Notes: generated by a model from the sequence alone, not told the origin. A stretch of DNA of 64,000 nucleotides from Brachynemurus nebulosus (GCA_035578155.1 JAPWDM010000005.1:40448108-40512107); one strand, 5' to 3'. Shown: positions 1-11,784, counted from the stretch's first letter. A program made the numbers and translations.

Positions 1-23
1 AGTTATGCAATAGCTGCCGAGCG
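1..23 (+). CDS. Candidate 3' end of a protein-coding exon (partial)
   Basis: The first 23 bases are followed by a good 5' splice site (GTGAGTG at 24-30). Frame 1 reads SYAIAAE plus two bases, CG. Frame 2 has a TAG, and frame 3, although open here, would meet a TGA if joined to the exon at 8743. Frame 1 joined to that exon stays open: CG + A makes an Arg codon. The GC content is higher than in the DNA that follows. The exon continues upstream of the window. I do not recognise the protein. The evidence is only a splice-site consensus plus frame continuity, so a chance match is possible. Confidence 0.35.
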
Positions 24-1703
24 GTGAGTGTAAAATATCCCTTATAACCGCGTTACGTTAGGTACTTTTTCTACGATTAATATGCAATTTACAGTAAATT
101 ATATAAATTTGATACGAACATAATACGTTCAAGTTATGTAGAACTCTAAACCTATTGAAAACAAATTCCAACAAAAAATTAATAAAAGTGTAGTAAGCTG
201 TGGTTCTTTACACACAGGTGTGTATAACGTACAAAATTTCGCACATCTCTATAATACCTATAAATTGTAGCTTACCCAAATAGTATTTTGTACAATAAAC
301 ATGCAATTTCATAGTAGTCATAGATCCGACTGTGGAGTTTGTTGTCAGAAGGCCTGCAAAAGTCCTAGGTAACAATTTACGTAGATAAAATTATTTTTAA
401 AAGCATAGTTTTCCATATGAAAGAAAAATTGTTCTGTTTCGAGCAATTAACCCTTTTAGGACTAATGACGAGCTCAGCTCGTCATACTAATTTTTAAAAA
501 AAATTCAACTGAAGAGTGTGCATTGTCTTATATCAGTAACTGGAGGCTGTATAGTAAAGAGCGGTCATATTGTAAATAAATTAAGCCAAACCTACCAAAC
601 TTGCAATTATACTTATAGAGATATTAAATTTTTTATCTAAAATATTGGAATATACGACGGTTCTGAAAGCGTTAAAATCACTAGTAGATGATTTATACGC
701 ACTGTTTAAAGTCCATTTTATTCATTTGTGATTTAGCTGCCGTCAATTTTTCATTTAATTTTGGAAGCATCCATAAATGTCGAAGTTTCATTGTGACCTC
801 TTTTGAATTTCTCCCTCTCCATGTAGACTACAAGTGGTCTTTGCTTTGCTTTCCTCCACTAAATGTAACGTAGTTACTTTTCCGTTAGGTCTAGAAGAAG
901 TTCTAAGATGGAAATAATATCTTTTTTATTGTAAAATACGAAAATTCAGACATTTTTTCTATATAGTAAGATAAAATATTTTTCCATAAAATATCCCCTA
1001 TCCTCACGTAGCCAAGACTAGGCTTCTATATAACCTCGGTCTCCCGATCAAGCTACGTTTCTTATATCTGCTCTCGTTATATTTTATCGTAAAATTTCAA
1101 ATAGTTACTGATAAATTTAAACACCACCATAACTGACAAAATGACAATGTGAGCGTAATAAAATTTTTCAGTCAAGAAAGTCGATAAAACTTGAATAAAT
1201 TGCTCTGTTGTATTACTATTGCATTCAAAATCTGATACATAGTTTAATCTTTCAGTTATATTTCCACTACAAATAAAAGTTTTTTTATATATTAATAAAA
1301 CTTCTAGAGTACCTACCTAATTTTTTTGATCGAAAAATGAATGAAATTCTTGCTTGAAGTTTTGAACGTAGGTATATTGAACCAGATAGTGATATTTTTA
1401 TTCTCCAAGGTTAATTAATTCTAATATTAATTATTTATTAAATTAATTTAAAGAACGAATTACAATAGATACACGTATACTGTCTTTGTATTAATTATCT
1501 TATTAATAAATTCTGTTTTAATTACATAATAAAATTTTTATATTCTTAACAAACAGAAAAGAAAAATGGCTGCGGAAGTTCGGTATATAAAATTTTTCAT
1601 AGATGACAAATTTATAGGCAAGAAGTAATAAGATATAATCGACACTCTGGAGATATACTGAACTGTATCAACTTGTATATCAAAATAGTATATTGTGCAA
1701 TAA
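24..1703. other. AT-rich non-coding stretch, intron-like
   Basis: No convincing gene is visible; the only open frame of any length (688-873) has AT-driven composition and no recognisable motif. A short segment near 328-362 resembles one half of the palindrome at 59502-59609 (both contain a version of GTTTGTTGYCAGARGGCCTG), so it is probably a fragment of that repeat. Confidence 0.6.
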
Positions 1704-1800
1704 GTGCGGGAAATTGTCGATTGCCCACGAGAGCGAAGTTGAGCGCCCGATCGTAGTGAGTGCACTCATTCGCTCGAGTGGGCAATCGACAATCCCGCAC
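1704..1800. repeat. 97-bp near-perfect inverted repeat (foldback)
   Basis: The left arm starts GTGCGGGAAATTGTCGATTG and the right arm ends CAATCGACAATCCCGCAC. The arms are about 30 bp with one small indel, separated by a GC-richer centre that itself contains inverted GAGCG/CGCTC. No target-site duplication is obvious. It looks like a foldback element or the hairpin part of a larger repeat, and it would form a stable cruciform or RNA hairpin. Confidence 0.75.
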
Positions 1801-2524
1801 AAGTTGTACATACGATTTTTTATTACGAATTTCACATAATTTTTTCTATTATTATTACTATTTATCACATTTTTATTACTTTTTAAAATAATATTTTTGA
1901 GTGTTTTTTTTTTTTTTTTTTTTTTTTTTGAATTAAATATTGTTTAAAATACTTTGTTAGTGGTTTCTATAGAAATAATTATGAAATATTTACTAAATGA
2001 AAAATCAAGGGGCGGCTTTGTGTGTTTTCATTAAATTTTTCGTGTTTTATTGTCAATTTGCGTGCGGAAAGTAAACTTTTCGTACGCAAAAAAGTATGTG
2101 GGAAGAGTACAGTGGGCAAACAGCTATTTTGCGTACAAAAATGTATGCGCCAAGTTAGTACTTCTCCCGCATGAGTAATAAAAAAGTTTTTAATAAATAC
2201 ACAGTTACTGCAAAAAAATAATATTTTAGGAATAATATATTGTTAGTTATTACAAATCGTACTCTGTTACAAATCAATTAACACAGCCCTATGCGGAAAC
2301 CACTGTAATCTACAAATAAATCAAGAATTATCGTATGGAATCCTGATAGCGTGTACCCAACTCGCTATTGACCGGATTCATTTAGAGATGAATTTTGAGT
2401 TTAAATTAATTTGAGTTTTTTCCAAAATTTTTGTAGTTTTTAATTTGCTTTAAAAGCTTATACCCCCAAAATCTTGCGTAAAAACTGTTAGCAATTCAAA
2501 AGCGGTATTTTTATTTTCTTCAAT
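1801..2524. other. AT-rich stretch with a poly-T tract
   Basis: A run of 26 T lies near 1904-1929. At 2056-2190 several copies of TGCG(T/G)AC(A/G)AAA-like words recur around GTGCGGAAAG and CTCCCGCATG, perhaps a decayed foldback related to the hairpin at 1704-1800. No gene is seen. Confidence 0.4.
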
Positions 2525-2850
2525 TTGTATAGAACTTGGGCACCATAGTCATTTGGTTGCCAACGAAAAAAGGAAAACGAGATCGATGCAAGAAAAAAAA
2601 CGTTTTTTACGCGAAATTCCCAAAAGGTCATGTTTCCGGCATCGGACGTGTCTGGCTGAAGAACTGATCCAAGATTTTTGAACTTTCAACGTTTTTACGA
2701 AATTACGTAAAAATGGAATATTCTGTTCGAGAGTTATCGTGTGGAATGTCTTAATGAATGTCACTTTCGGTTTCTAGAGATCTTAAAATCAGTTGCACCA
2801 TGACAGTGGCTGTAATAGCTGAATTTCCAACTCGGAAATTTATTAAAATG
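2525..2850 (+). repeat. Dispersed (TA)n-family repeat, copy A (no microsatellite)
   Basis: It shares ordered blocks with the copies at 4020-4440 and 4770-5160: CATCGGACGTGTCTGGCTGA, then TTCGAGAGTTATCGTG, then TCGGTTTCTAGAGATCT, then TGACAGTGGCTGTAATAGCTG, then AATTTCC...GGAAATT. This copy lacks the (AC)n/(AT)n tract that the others carry after the TTATCGTG block. The short open frame on the minus strand here is a by-product of the repeat. Confidence 0.7.
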
Positions 2851-3286
2851 AAGCTTGTTCATACATAATATATTTAATATCTACAATTCGGGCGCCGTAT
2901 TATCACCTAAATTATAACCTCTGTGTTTATGTGTCTTACCGGTAGATACGGCACATTAACTCTCTGTCAACATTTGTCACACAAGAGAGCGTTGACAATC
3001 AAACCAATTTACAAATTATACAACAAATTTCAATTACACAAAACAACGTCAGTAATACTCTCGGTACGGTTAACTTAATTACAGTTAAATATAACATAAT
3101 ATCCGGGCAATACGTAACGGCCGAACACTTCAATTTTCTAAAACGCAATAGTCGAGTACAGCCGAGTAAATGAAGTTTTATCTGATCAGGAAGTTAAATG
3201 AGTGGCAAATGTACATTAAAAATTTTTATTTTACCTAACTGAATAGCGTGGCAGTAAGTTTTGATTCGAAATATAACATAAACACC

Positions 3287-3790
3287 GTAGGCCGGGATAA
3301 ATCGGGACAGGTGGATGAATAGAGACAAAGCTAAAAATGTTATTCATGAGCTTGGTTTAAAAATACTAGGCGTAAATGCAAACATATTATATCTTTCTTA
3401 AACTATAGTCGAATATTATTCTTTCGACTTACAATAATGACTAAGTTCGAAGTTGGTTAAACAATATTAAATAATCAATTTAGATTGACATCTTCAAACA
3501 GTGCTATTTTTTGTTTCTTAAAACTTTATTCTAAAAAAAAACTATTTATTTTGGTGCTTTTTTAAATAAATTGTTGTTTAATTGAAATTCTAGTTATTTT
3601 AAAATATATATTAAAAAAGAGGACTGCAAACTTTTAGTTATTTTTATTTTTTTAAGAGAAAATTATGAGGACTTGACATTTGGGTTAAGTTGGAGGTTAA
3701 TAGGGGGCGGAAAATGGGTGAATAGAGACAGTATATGGCTTAAAAAGGATGCTATATCAAGTGTAAAGGGATGAATGTGGGGTGATTAGG
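3287..3790 (+). repeat. Decayed TA-type transposon fragment
   Basis: It begins TA then GGCCGGGATAAATCGGGACA and GGTGGATGAATAGAGACA; the phrase GGTGAATAGAGACAGTATA recurs at 3717-3735, and GGGATGAATGTGGGGTGAT follows at 3769. The style of the end resembles the ends at 33505 (GGGGAGACAGGGGC) and 22168 (GGGGAAGGTAGGG). No matching inverted terminus was found, so the boundaries are uncertain. Confidence 0.35.
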
Positions 3791-3850
3791 GCCGAATGAA
3801 GGATTTTTAATATCATAAGAAATAGGTACTCGTAAAAGAAATACAAAATA

Positions 3851-3998
3851 CCCCTGTCGCAGCATCCTGCATAACATAGCGAATTTCCATTTACAAAGTA
3901 CGTTTTATTTACAATTACTCTATATCAACTAGTTTCCGAGAAAAACGTACTTTTGTAAATGGAAATTCGCTATGTTATGCAGGATGCTGCGACAGGGG
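3851..3998. mobile_element. 148-bp foldback MITE with TA duplication
   Basis: The two arms of about 57 bp are inverted copies: CCCCTGTCGCAGCATCCTGC at the left and GCAGGATGCTGCGACAGGGG at the right, separated by about 34 bp. TA flanks both ends (3849-3850 and 3999-4000), as expected for Tc1/mariner-type insertion. The 39-40-bp outer arm sequence also ends two other repeats in this window (18339-18375 and 47977-48013), each again followed by TA, so this is a genuine transposon terminus. Confidence 0.8.
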
Positions 3999-4019
3999 TA
4001 TTTATGTAATCTTTTCTCC

Positions 4020-4222
4020 TCTTTTAAATAGTGTAAAAAAATTTCACAAAAATTCTTGAATAAGTGGAAATTTTGGCAAAAAAACAATTTTTTTCAAGAA
4101 CAAAAACCATGTTCCTGGCATCGGACATGTTCTAGCTAACGAACTTGTCCAACGGTTTGGGACTTCCAATATTTTCACTAAATTTCGTAAAGCTAGGACA
4201 TTTCGTTCGAGAGTTATCGTGC

Positions 4223-4318
<96 letters not shown>

Positions 4319-4440
4319 TAGTGAATATTATTTTCGGTTTCTAGGGACCTCAAAATATATTTCTGCCATAGTCCCGGACTAAAGTCGCGTCATGACAGTG
4401 CCTGTAATAACTGAATTCCATTCTGGAAATTCGCTAATAA
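4020..4440 (+). repeat. Dispersed (TA)n-family repeat, copy B
   Basis: It has the same ordered blocks as copies A, C, D and E. The microsatellite is compound here: (AC)15 at 4225-4254, then (AT)29 at 4255-4312, placed exactly between TTATCGTGCGG and the ATTAGTGAATATTATTTTCG block. It ends at TGGAAATTCGCTAA, which shares 11 bp with the terminus of the foldback element just upstream. Confidence 0.8.
4225..4312 (+). repeat. Compound (AC)n(AT)n microsatellite
   Basis: About 15 AC units are followed by about 29 AT units, inside repeat copy B. Confidence 0.95.
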
Positions 4441-4454
4441 TAAATTCAGTTTAT

Positions 4455-4640
4455 ATAAATTATAGAACAATAAGGTTCAATAAGGTTCAGTTAGTTTAGA
4501 AAAAATTTTGTTGGGTTCGGTTACGTTACAAAAAATTTCCTTAGGTTTGGTTAGGTTTGAGACCAAATTTTCTTAGGTTCGGTTAGGTTAGATCAGGTTC
4601 CGTTAGTTTAGTTAGATTAGAAAAAATTTTCGTTCACATT
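4455..4640 (+). repeat. Degenerate GGTTAGGTTAG-type tandem region
   Basis: Imperfect units such as AAGGTTCAGTTAG, TTCGGTTACGTTA, TTTGGTTAGGTTTG and TTCGGTTAGGTTAGATCAGG recur about every 30-40 bases. Such GGTTAGG-rich interspersed sequence is common in insect intergenic DNA. It resembles the insect telomere repeat TTAGG only loosely and is too degenerate to be telomeric. Confidence 0.55.
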
Positions 4641-4769
4641 ACTCCACCCACCGCCGGAGGCTTCTAGAACCGCCCCGGTAGCGGATTTTCTTATTTGCTT
4701 ATTTTCTCAAAAACTAGATAACCTAGAATAATAGTTCAAAAACCTTTTTTATGTGATTTTTTTCCGTCT

Positions 4770-4984
4770 TTGCAATGGTGTATAAAAATATGGCAAAAAC
4801 TTTTAAATTATAGCAAATTTTGGCAAAAAACTAATTTTTTGCAAGAACAAAAACCATGTTCCTGGCATCCGACGTGTCTGACTGAAGAACTCATCCAAGA
4901 TTTTTAGATTTCCAACGTTCTCACCAAATTTGGTAAACCTAGGACATTTCGTTCGAGAGTTATCGTGCTGATACATAAATACAT

Positions 4985-5038
<54 letters not shown>

Positions 5039-5160
5039 TTTAGTAAATATTATTTTTGGTTTCTAGGGACCTCAAAACAAATTTCTGCCATATTCCCGGG
5101 CTCAAGTCGTGTCATGAGACCTACTGGAATAGCTGAATTTCTGGAAATTCGCTAAAAATA
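4770..5160 (+). repeat. Dispersed (TA)n-family repeat, copy C
   Basis: It carries GCAAAAACTAATTTTTTGC, CATCCGACGTGTCTGACTGA, TTCGAGAGTTATCGTG, then (AT)n at 4989-5035, then TTGGTTTCTAGGGACCTCAA and TGGAAATTCGCTAA. It lies in the same orientation as copies A and B and less than 400 bp from B. Confidence 0.8.
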
Positions 5161-5215
5161 CGGTGTGAAATCTGAATTGGTACCTATATTCATTCCGGTT
5201 TACGGTCTAGCGTAC
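5161..5215 (+). repeat. Terminal fragment of a transposon family, copy 1
   Basis: It starts TA then CGGTGTGAAATCTGAATTGG and continues to TTTACGGTCTAGCG. The same start (CGGTGTGAAGTCGGAATGCG...CTACGGTAGC) occurs at 16705-16752, also after TA. Only this end is recognisable. Confidence 0.45.
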
Positions 5216-8200
5216 ATATTACTAGTAATAGAGTAATACTAGTTTGTTTTTGCGTTTGCTAGCTTGTTGTAGCCAGCTATAGCTTACCTTGAACTTGTGC
5301 TGCGGTGAATTGTTTTGAATCGGAATAATAAAAACATTATTAAAATTACAAAATAAAGTTTGTTTGAAACAAAAGAAAGGTATTTTTTATTATTGAGTAT
5401 ATAAAATTGTTTGTGAATTTTATTGTTTGTTATTGTGGGAACAGTAGATGTTTATTTGAGCACTGTTCAGATCAGTTATAGAGGAACTGGAATTATGAAA
5501 GAACATCGCTGAAAAGGTTACTTTTTAAAAGATACATAAAACGAAAATAAATCCTTAGAATTACAATTTTGTTTATCGAAAATTAAGTTTATTTGGTGTA
5601 GTATCACGTATTTGGACCCGTAAGCGTGTGTCATGAAAAAAATTGGACATAGTTGTGTTAATAAGGTTATTAATAATACACAAATTTTTTTGGGGCTTGA
5701 TATTTTACTGTAGGTTTCTGCTTCTCTAAAAGAACTCCCAAACTCCATGTATTCCGAGTCCCAAAATTCAGTGTGTTCAGAAACGCCGAAACCCAGTGCG
5801 CCTAGGAACGCCCAAACTCAATGTGCCCAAAGGCCTCTAGATAGCTTAGTACGGCTCTGTAGATATTATAAACTTTCAAATATTTAATAATCAAAAGCAT
5901 AGGATTTATGACAATTAAATTTGTGTAAGACTTAGGTACGGGAAAGCAGAAAGATTTTAGGTTTTTCGAAGGAATTTTAACATTTTGGTGGTAGAAATAA
6001 AAAGTTGATCCTAAATTTGGCTAAAGGTTATTATTTAAATCAATTCAAATAGTTTTTGTAACTTTTAACAAATAAAATTTTACCGTCATAACATGATGTA
6101 ATATACCAAATTTTTAAAAACTTTAACTTAATGACGTCATCACGCAACTAACAATTTAAGTGACAGAAGAATAAAATTTGCACGTCCTTAAAAATTGTCA
6201 GTACCGTTCTCCTCAATTCTAATAAAATCGGAAGAGAAGGTCTAAAGAAAAAATGGATTATCTAAGAGAAATAAAATTTTCTGAATGAATTTTGTAACTT
6301 TTATGGTTAAAATGAATAAGTTCGCGTTCAATCTAGTTGAAGCCGAATCACTTTCTGAACATTGAATGTAAAAAGTAAAAAAAATTTAATTTAATGACGT
6401 CACGAAACATTAATTTATTTTAAAACCGTTAAGTGGAAATTCAAAGTTTATTGTATATTTTCACTAAATGTATTAACTTATTTGCATTTGTATTCTTATT
6501 GAACTTACGATTTAGATGAGAATTGTTATTAGTAAAAATTAACAATTTAATTCATCTATTGTTTTTACTTATTGTTATGTCTTTATTTATTCCGTACACT
6601 TACGTAGGCAAGAAATTGTTTAATACCGAATAATTGTTTAAACAATCTTTGGAATTACAAAAACTGTTAATTTTTTATGTAACTAAAGCGGCTGTTGATT
6701 TTAATATTTTTCTAAAACAATAAAGACCACCACCCATTCAAAACTAATTAAAATAACGAAAATTGAGTTTGTAATTAATTTTTTCGAAGGGAAATGCTGA
6801 TCTCCAAGGTTAGAGTATACATTAAGTAGAGAATAGATTTGGTTTCTTTTGGAGGAAAGAATTTAAACAGCCTATAACTTGTAAATATTAAATTGTCTAT
6901 AACATGTAAATTTACGGTTAAAGTACACGGAAGATATAAAAATTAACGATTTCTAACTGAAGAAACGAAACCAGATACTGGAAGTCTGGGAATTTTAATG
7001 AAAAGGATTAGGGGACTTTTTATACTTTAAAATTCTTCTAACACTTTCTTCAGCATTTTGTAATATTTTCTACTATCACACCGAAATTTACATCATCATC
7101 CGTTATTCGAAAATAGTACCTACTTCTAAGTTCAAAAGTTCTAATAGGTCCAAAAACTTTTTCCGGTATGTTACCCCATTCATAATGAAATTTTTAGTTC
7201 TTTTTCGCTTGTAAGCGGGGTAGTTTAATTTTTTAACAACTCTATGGGACATCTCTTTTTAGTTTTAAACTTGCGACTTAAGACTTTGACGTAATACACG
7301 ACATACGCTTAATATATTATCTAAAATATTACTGATATTACTTCATACATAATGTTTTTTCTCTAGCTTATTAGAAAGCCAACATTTCTCTCAGTTCCTC
7401 TAGTCATTAAAAATATTAAACTTGCATAATTTTTTTCTAATTTTAAATAAAAAAAAAAAATTCATTAGTCATAGCTTGAGAGTACATATATTGTGAAATA
7501 ATGGCTACTATTTTAGTTTCCATAAAATTAATATATTTTATAACTGTTATCAAATTTTGCATGAAAATTAACATATAAATAAACTTATATGTATACGTAT
7601 AGTTCACGCAAGCAGAGTGTTTTTTTTTTTGTTAGTTACTAAAAGAACGTACAGCTTGGGAATCGTAGGATGACACTTGGAATTTAAATGCGCAGTAGTT
7701 CAAAATATTCCACCAAACTTTTTGTCGTATTTCACTGTGCGTTGATAGATAGCGCTGCTGTTTTAAGTCAGAAAGTTGTATACTCATCTGAATAATTCAA
7801 AAAAATAAAAACACAGTTTTTAAAATTTGCTTTCTCATTCATATTTGTGGATGGGTGACTTCTTTAATATTTATGTGCTTTTACTGATGTAATGGTCCTA
7901 ATGATCTATCCACACGACAGTGATTTACCTGCCGTTCAGATTATGTAAACTGTAAATAATTTTGTGCAATAACATAAAATATAATGAACATACTATATCA
8001 ATTTGTTTGTACAACTGCCAGTTTGTTTATTATAGTTTTCAGATTAATTACGATATTGTTTACATATAATTGCGACTGAAGCGCTATTTGAACTTTGTCC
8101 AAGTAAAATTTTCAGCAATGCAACGTTTATGTAAGCCTCGCTATTCATTTCGCGCAAGATAGTTTTCTTATCCATTTTCAAACTGGTTTGTACAGGTAAG

Positions 8201-8742
8201 CCGGTGGTAAGCCAGTAAAGCTTGAGTGTGTAAACAGACCTTCCTTAATTCCGTTTAACCAGATTTTATTTAATTAGAACATAGGTTATGGTATAAAATT
8301 ATATATGGTCCATTCACGTAAATTTAACCATGCTTCATCACTTATGAATTTGAATAATTTCCGTTTTCTTGGATTTATCTCTTTCATTATTGCATTTACG
8401 TAAATTTTAAAATTGCAGTTTGTTTTTAGAAAAGAAGATTGATTTGTTTTGAATATGAGAATTATTTAATTTTTTTTTAACTTTGACTCATGATCAATTG
8501 TATCTGATGTAGGGTATACCAGTTTTTTGGCAACTCTATAACCTAGCTATTTACGTAGTAATAGTTAGTTTATGGTTTAGTAAACGTATAATTAAAAAAT
8601 GCTATTTTTGCCCACGGGAGTTATACCAACATAATTCTAATAACAATTAATAATTTTCAAATATGTAAAAAAGTCAAATGTTATTGCTCCATTAATTACA
8701 ATATTTTTTTTTTTTATTTTCACTTATTTCTTTCTGTTACAG
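5216..8742. other. Long AT-rich intron-like stretch without genes
   Basis: No open frame with protein-like composition or a known motif is seen on either strand. A minor feature is TGACGTCA-type words near 6130 and 6390. A pyrimidine-rich run and CTGTTACAG end the stretch as the splice acceptor of the candidate microexon. Confidence 0.5.
8299..8520 (+). repeat. Dispersed repeat pair K, copy 1
   Basis: About 220 bp is colinear with 59203-59425: AATTTAACCATGCTTC, TTTTCTTGGATTTATCTCTTT, TTTAGAAAAGAAGATTGATT and CTCATGATCAATTG occur in the same order in both. The function is unknown. Confidence 0.7.
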
Positions 8743-8777
8743 ACTCGATACGGACACCTTTGAAGTCGGAACGGGAG
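8743..8777 (+). CDS. Candidate 35-nt internal microexon
   Basis: A long pyrimidine tract and TTCTGTTACAG immediately precede base 8743, and a consensus donor GTAAGTG follows base 8777. The 35 bases between are about 50% GC in surroundings near 25-30% GC. In the frame that continues from the candidate exon at 1-23 they encode LDTDTFEVGTG after a shared Arg codon, then leave one base (phase 1) for the next exon. Frame 1 of the exon alone contains TGA, and the exon length is not a multiple of three, so skipping it would shift the frame. I do not recognise the protein. The next exon is not identified in this window. Confidence 0.5.
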
Positions 8778-9358
8778 GTAAGTGCAAGTTGAATATTCTA
8801 ATAATGTTTAGAGTTTAGACTGTCGCCGGTCGTCTGATTTCTTTTATTTTTTCACATTTTTAATTAATAATTAAGTAATCGCGTATGTAAAACAGGAAGT
8901 AATATAAGCTGATTTAAGTATGAAATGTACCCAAGTCAATGTGTGTGGTTGTATACGTATTTTTATGTACATTAACCCGGCACGGCCCAACTAACTAAGC
9001 AATACTTATTAAAACAAGAAATTAAATGCTAAAATTTATTAAAATTGTGTTTTGTGAGTTGTAAATTTATGTAAATTACTAAATTTTTAACAGACGTAAT
9101 TGTAATTAGATTTTTTGTTATGTTTATATGGAAATTACATACGGACAGTTGTGTACATACGGATGCTTACAGTATTATTTATTGATAATTTGCTAATCGG
9201 GAATTGAAATTTGTAATGATGAAGGGCAAGCCTGTTTAGACAATAATAAAAAATAGGTGATTTTTAGGAAGCTGGTTTTATAGAAAAAGTTAATCTAATC
9301 ATTTTAAAATTTTGAGATTTTAAATCTAAATATAAAGATACATGTAATAAATAGGTTT

Positions 9359-9722
9359 GGTCCTACCACAGAGTAGCAGACTACCTACTGAAACCAGTGT
9401 AACCAAAATAGGATAGAAAGTATGTTATATATGTGCACTGAGTTTACGTTATATTTGTGCGGTGATCTGTCTTTGTGTGAGTGATTGGAGGTGTGTTGGC
9501 CGTGGTGTCGCATGCGTATATATAATACTACAACGCATGTATGTGGCTCCGTGTGGGGGTTCTAACAATGTCAACAACAATCAAAACGTGATCAAAACAA
9601 TTGATCTACATTCATCCACTGCTACGGACCGAGTGACTACTAAGTAACGTAACTTGCCCAGAACTGCACACTGCAAATTTCATGATAGAGATAGTTGCAT
9701 CACCTCTGGTACTCTATGGTTC
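9359..9722 (+). repeat. Dispersed repeat L, copy 1 (inverted relative to 18955-19312)
   Basis: Colinear blocks with the reverse complement of 18955-19312 include GAAACCAGTGTAACCA, GTGCACTGAGTTTA, TAACAATGTCAA and TTTCATGATAGAGATAGTTG. The GC-richer interior gives a 61-codon open frame at 9462-9647 that is not conserved in the other copy, so it is not a gene. Confidence 0.75.
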
Positions 9723-11259
9723 CTACAAACACTGAAATTCTCAATTGCAGTGAATATAATAGTATTCCAGATATCATTTGAAGGACCCAAATTCAGTTCA
9801 GATTTTGTTTCGAAACTTATCGGCAAATATTAAATAAGTATGTATATGTTTACGATTTATATAATAAAAAAAAATTAAAGGAATTCAGGTAACTTTTAGG
9901 ATCAAAGTATTTTTAAAACATGTCCAGTTTGTCGCGTAAAATCGAAGAAATAATCGATTTTTTTAATGATTTTTTCATAAATTTGTTGCAGTTTCTGTTT
10001 AATCTAAATTAATTCAAATTTATTAGTATATAGCATATAGTATATAGCAAAAAGATCGGACAAAAAATAAAAATTTTATAAATCGTTATAAAACGTACAT
10101 ATATTTCGCTACAGATTGTAAAAGAAAATTTTATGCAGTGGACCGCATTCACTTAAAAAAGCGTCATAGAAAATGCATAACTCAAAAGCTCACAATTTCC
10201 CTAGAAATTGTTTCTCTAGATAAGATAAAGGAATTATTTAGACATAGAATTATTTAGACATTGCAATATATACACATGTAAAAGAAAAACTGAATGATCG
10301 TACTTTCTTTTATCCTTTTATGTATTTATATTACGCACTTTAAAGGATATATTTTTTTAAATGCTCCCTAAAAAAGTGCATTCAACAAATCACATAAAAA
10401 GAAGTTATGCTGTATTAAATTTATTGGATAGGAAGTAACGTTTTAAACGGTTGAAAAAAATTAATTTTTCTCTAATTATTCTTTATTAATATTACCCTAT
10501 ATTTCACATTTTATTAATTTTTTAATAATTTCACTTTAGCCTATAAATCATTCTTAATTAATATAAAAATTTTCTGCCAGGCACATATTTGCTAATTGTA
10601 CCGTGGATACACCATTCACGAAAAATTATTGTATAAAAGTGTTTTTTGACAAAACTTTCAATTTAGATATTATTTAGGTCTTGTTGAGATAAAACTAGAA
10701 GGTCCGCGATGTGTAGTAGGTATCAATATTCTTACATTGCATTTAAAACAAATTTAACTTTTCGTGAACAGTCAGATGTAGGAGACGCTGCTGCTGTCAA
10801 AATTTTTGATATCAGTTCAATCTGAATCAGTACTAAAATCTCAAATAATTAATATTTGTTCAATGATCAGCTCATTTTTGACTATCTTAAATTATTTATC
10901 TATTAAAAAACCATCACTTCTCATCTGATCGTGTGGGTAATTTGTCTCTGTCGAAACTGTGAAATGTATATTATACCTATGTATTTGTTTTTCATTTGTA
11001 TCACTAATTACTTCAATACTACAATCATTAATAATAAAAACTTTTTAATTTTACTTCTGTGCGTTGTTAATTAGGTAAATGCTCTGTGAAATTAATTAAA
11101 TATTAAGAAAAAGTTACACTGGAACAGCATTAGACAGGTAACCTCAAATAAAATTTTTAAGAATTGGAAGGTATTATTATCCGATCGCGCCACAGCAACG
11201 GCAAAATTACACACCTGGCGCTTGATGGATTTTAATAGACGAAGTGCCATTTATCTTAA
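9723..11259. other. AT-rich stretch, nothing recognised
   Basis: No gene, terminal repeat or tandem repeat stands out on either strand. Confidence 0.4.
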
Positions 11260-11578
11260 TTCTGAGAGTGACAATAGTTATTTGTGTATTAAGAGCGCAA
11301 AATGGTATATTGCCGCTCGATTGAAAATGTTGACGCGCGATGCCGCCAGGCGGAGTGCGTTAATTTCATGAGAGCGGCGATATCATTTTGTGCTCGAATT
11401 ACTCACAAAATTTTTTCCACAACCTTATAAAATGTATTTTTTATTTAAAAGATACTTAAAAAAATAATGGACGTTAAATTTACTTTAATGTTTTGCAGCT
11501 TCAGAATTATTTGGAAGTGTACTTGAGAAATCACTGTCACAATTATATATTTCCATCATATATGTATAGATTTCTTAA
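11260..11578 (+). repeat. Cruciform repeat H, copy 1
   Basis: It is homologous, in inverted orientation, to 52722-53042. Shared landmarks are CAATAGTTATTTGTGTATTA, GCGCAAAATGGTA, TTGCCGCTCGATTG, TGAGAGCGGC, AAAAGATACTT and TTGAGAAATCACTGTCAC. The inner part, 11300-11395, is an inverted repeat (CAAAATGG...TTGCCGCTC / GAGCGGC...ATCATTTTG) around a GC-rich centre, TTGACGCGCGATGCCGCC. Confidence 0.75.
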
Positions 11579-11720
11579 AATGTTTTTTTCTTATTTTTTA
11601 GTGAATTTCCAAAACTGGAAATTCAGCTTTTACGCCAGGTGTCATGGTGCGACCTAAGCCCGGGACCATATCAGAAATATGTTTTGAGGTCCCTAGAATA
11701 CGAAAATGATATTCACTAAA

Positions 11721-11723
<3 letters not shown>

Positions 11724-11780
<57 letters not shown>
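11724..11780. repeat. (TA)n microsatellite inside repeat D
   Basis: About 28 TA units occupy the same position in the repeat as the tract at 43906-43960. Confidence 0.95.

Positions 11781-11784
<4 letters not shown>

Noticed and set aside
4455..4640. Interstitial telomere repeat (TTAGG)n.
   Set aside because: GGTTAGG-like units are too irregular and interrupted; this is a common intergenic low-complexity pattern.
9462..9647. 61-codon GC-richer frame.
   Set aside because: Lies inside dispersed repeat L and is not open in the inverted copy at 18955-19312.
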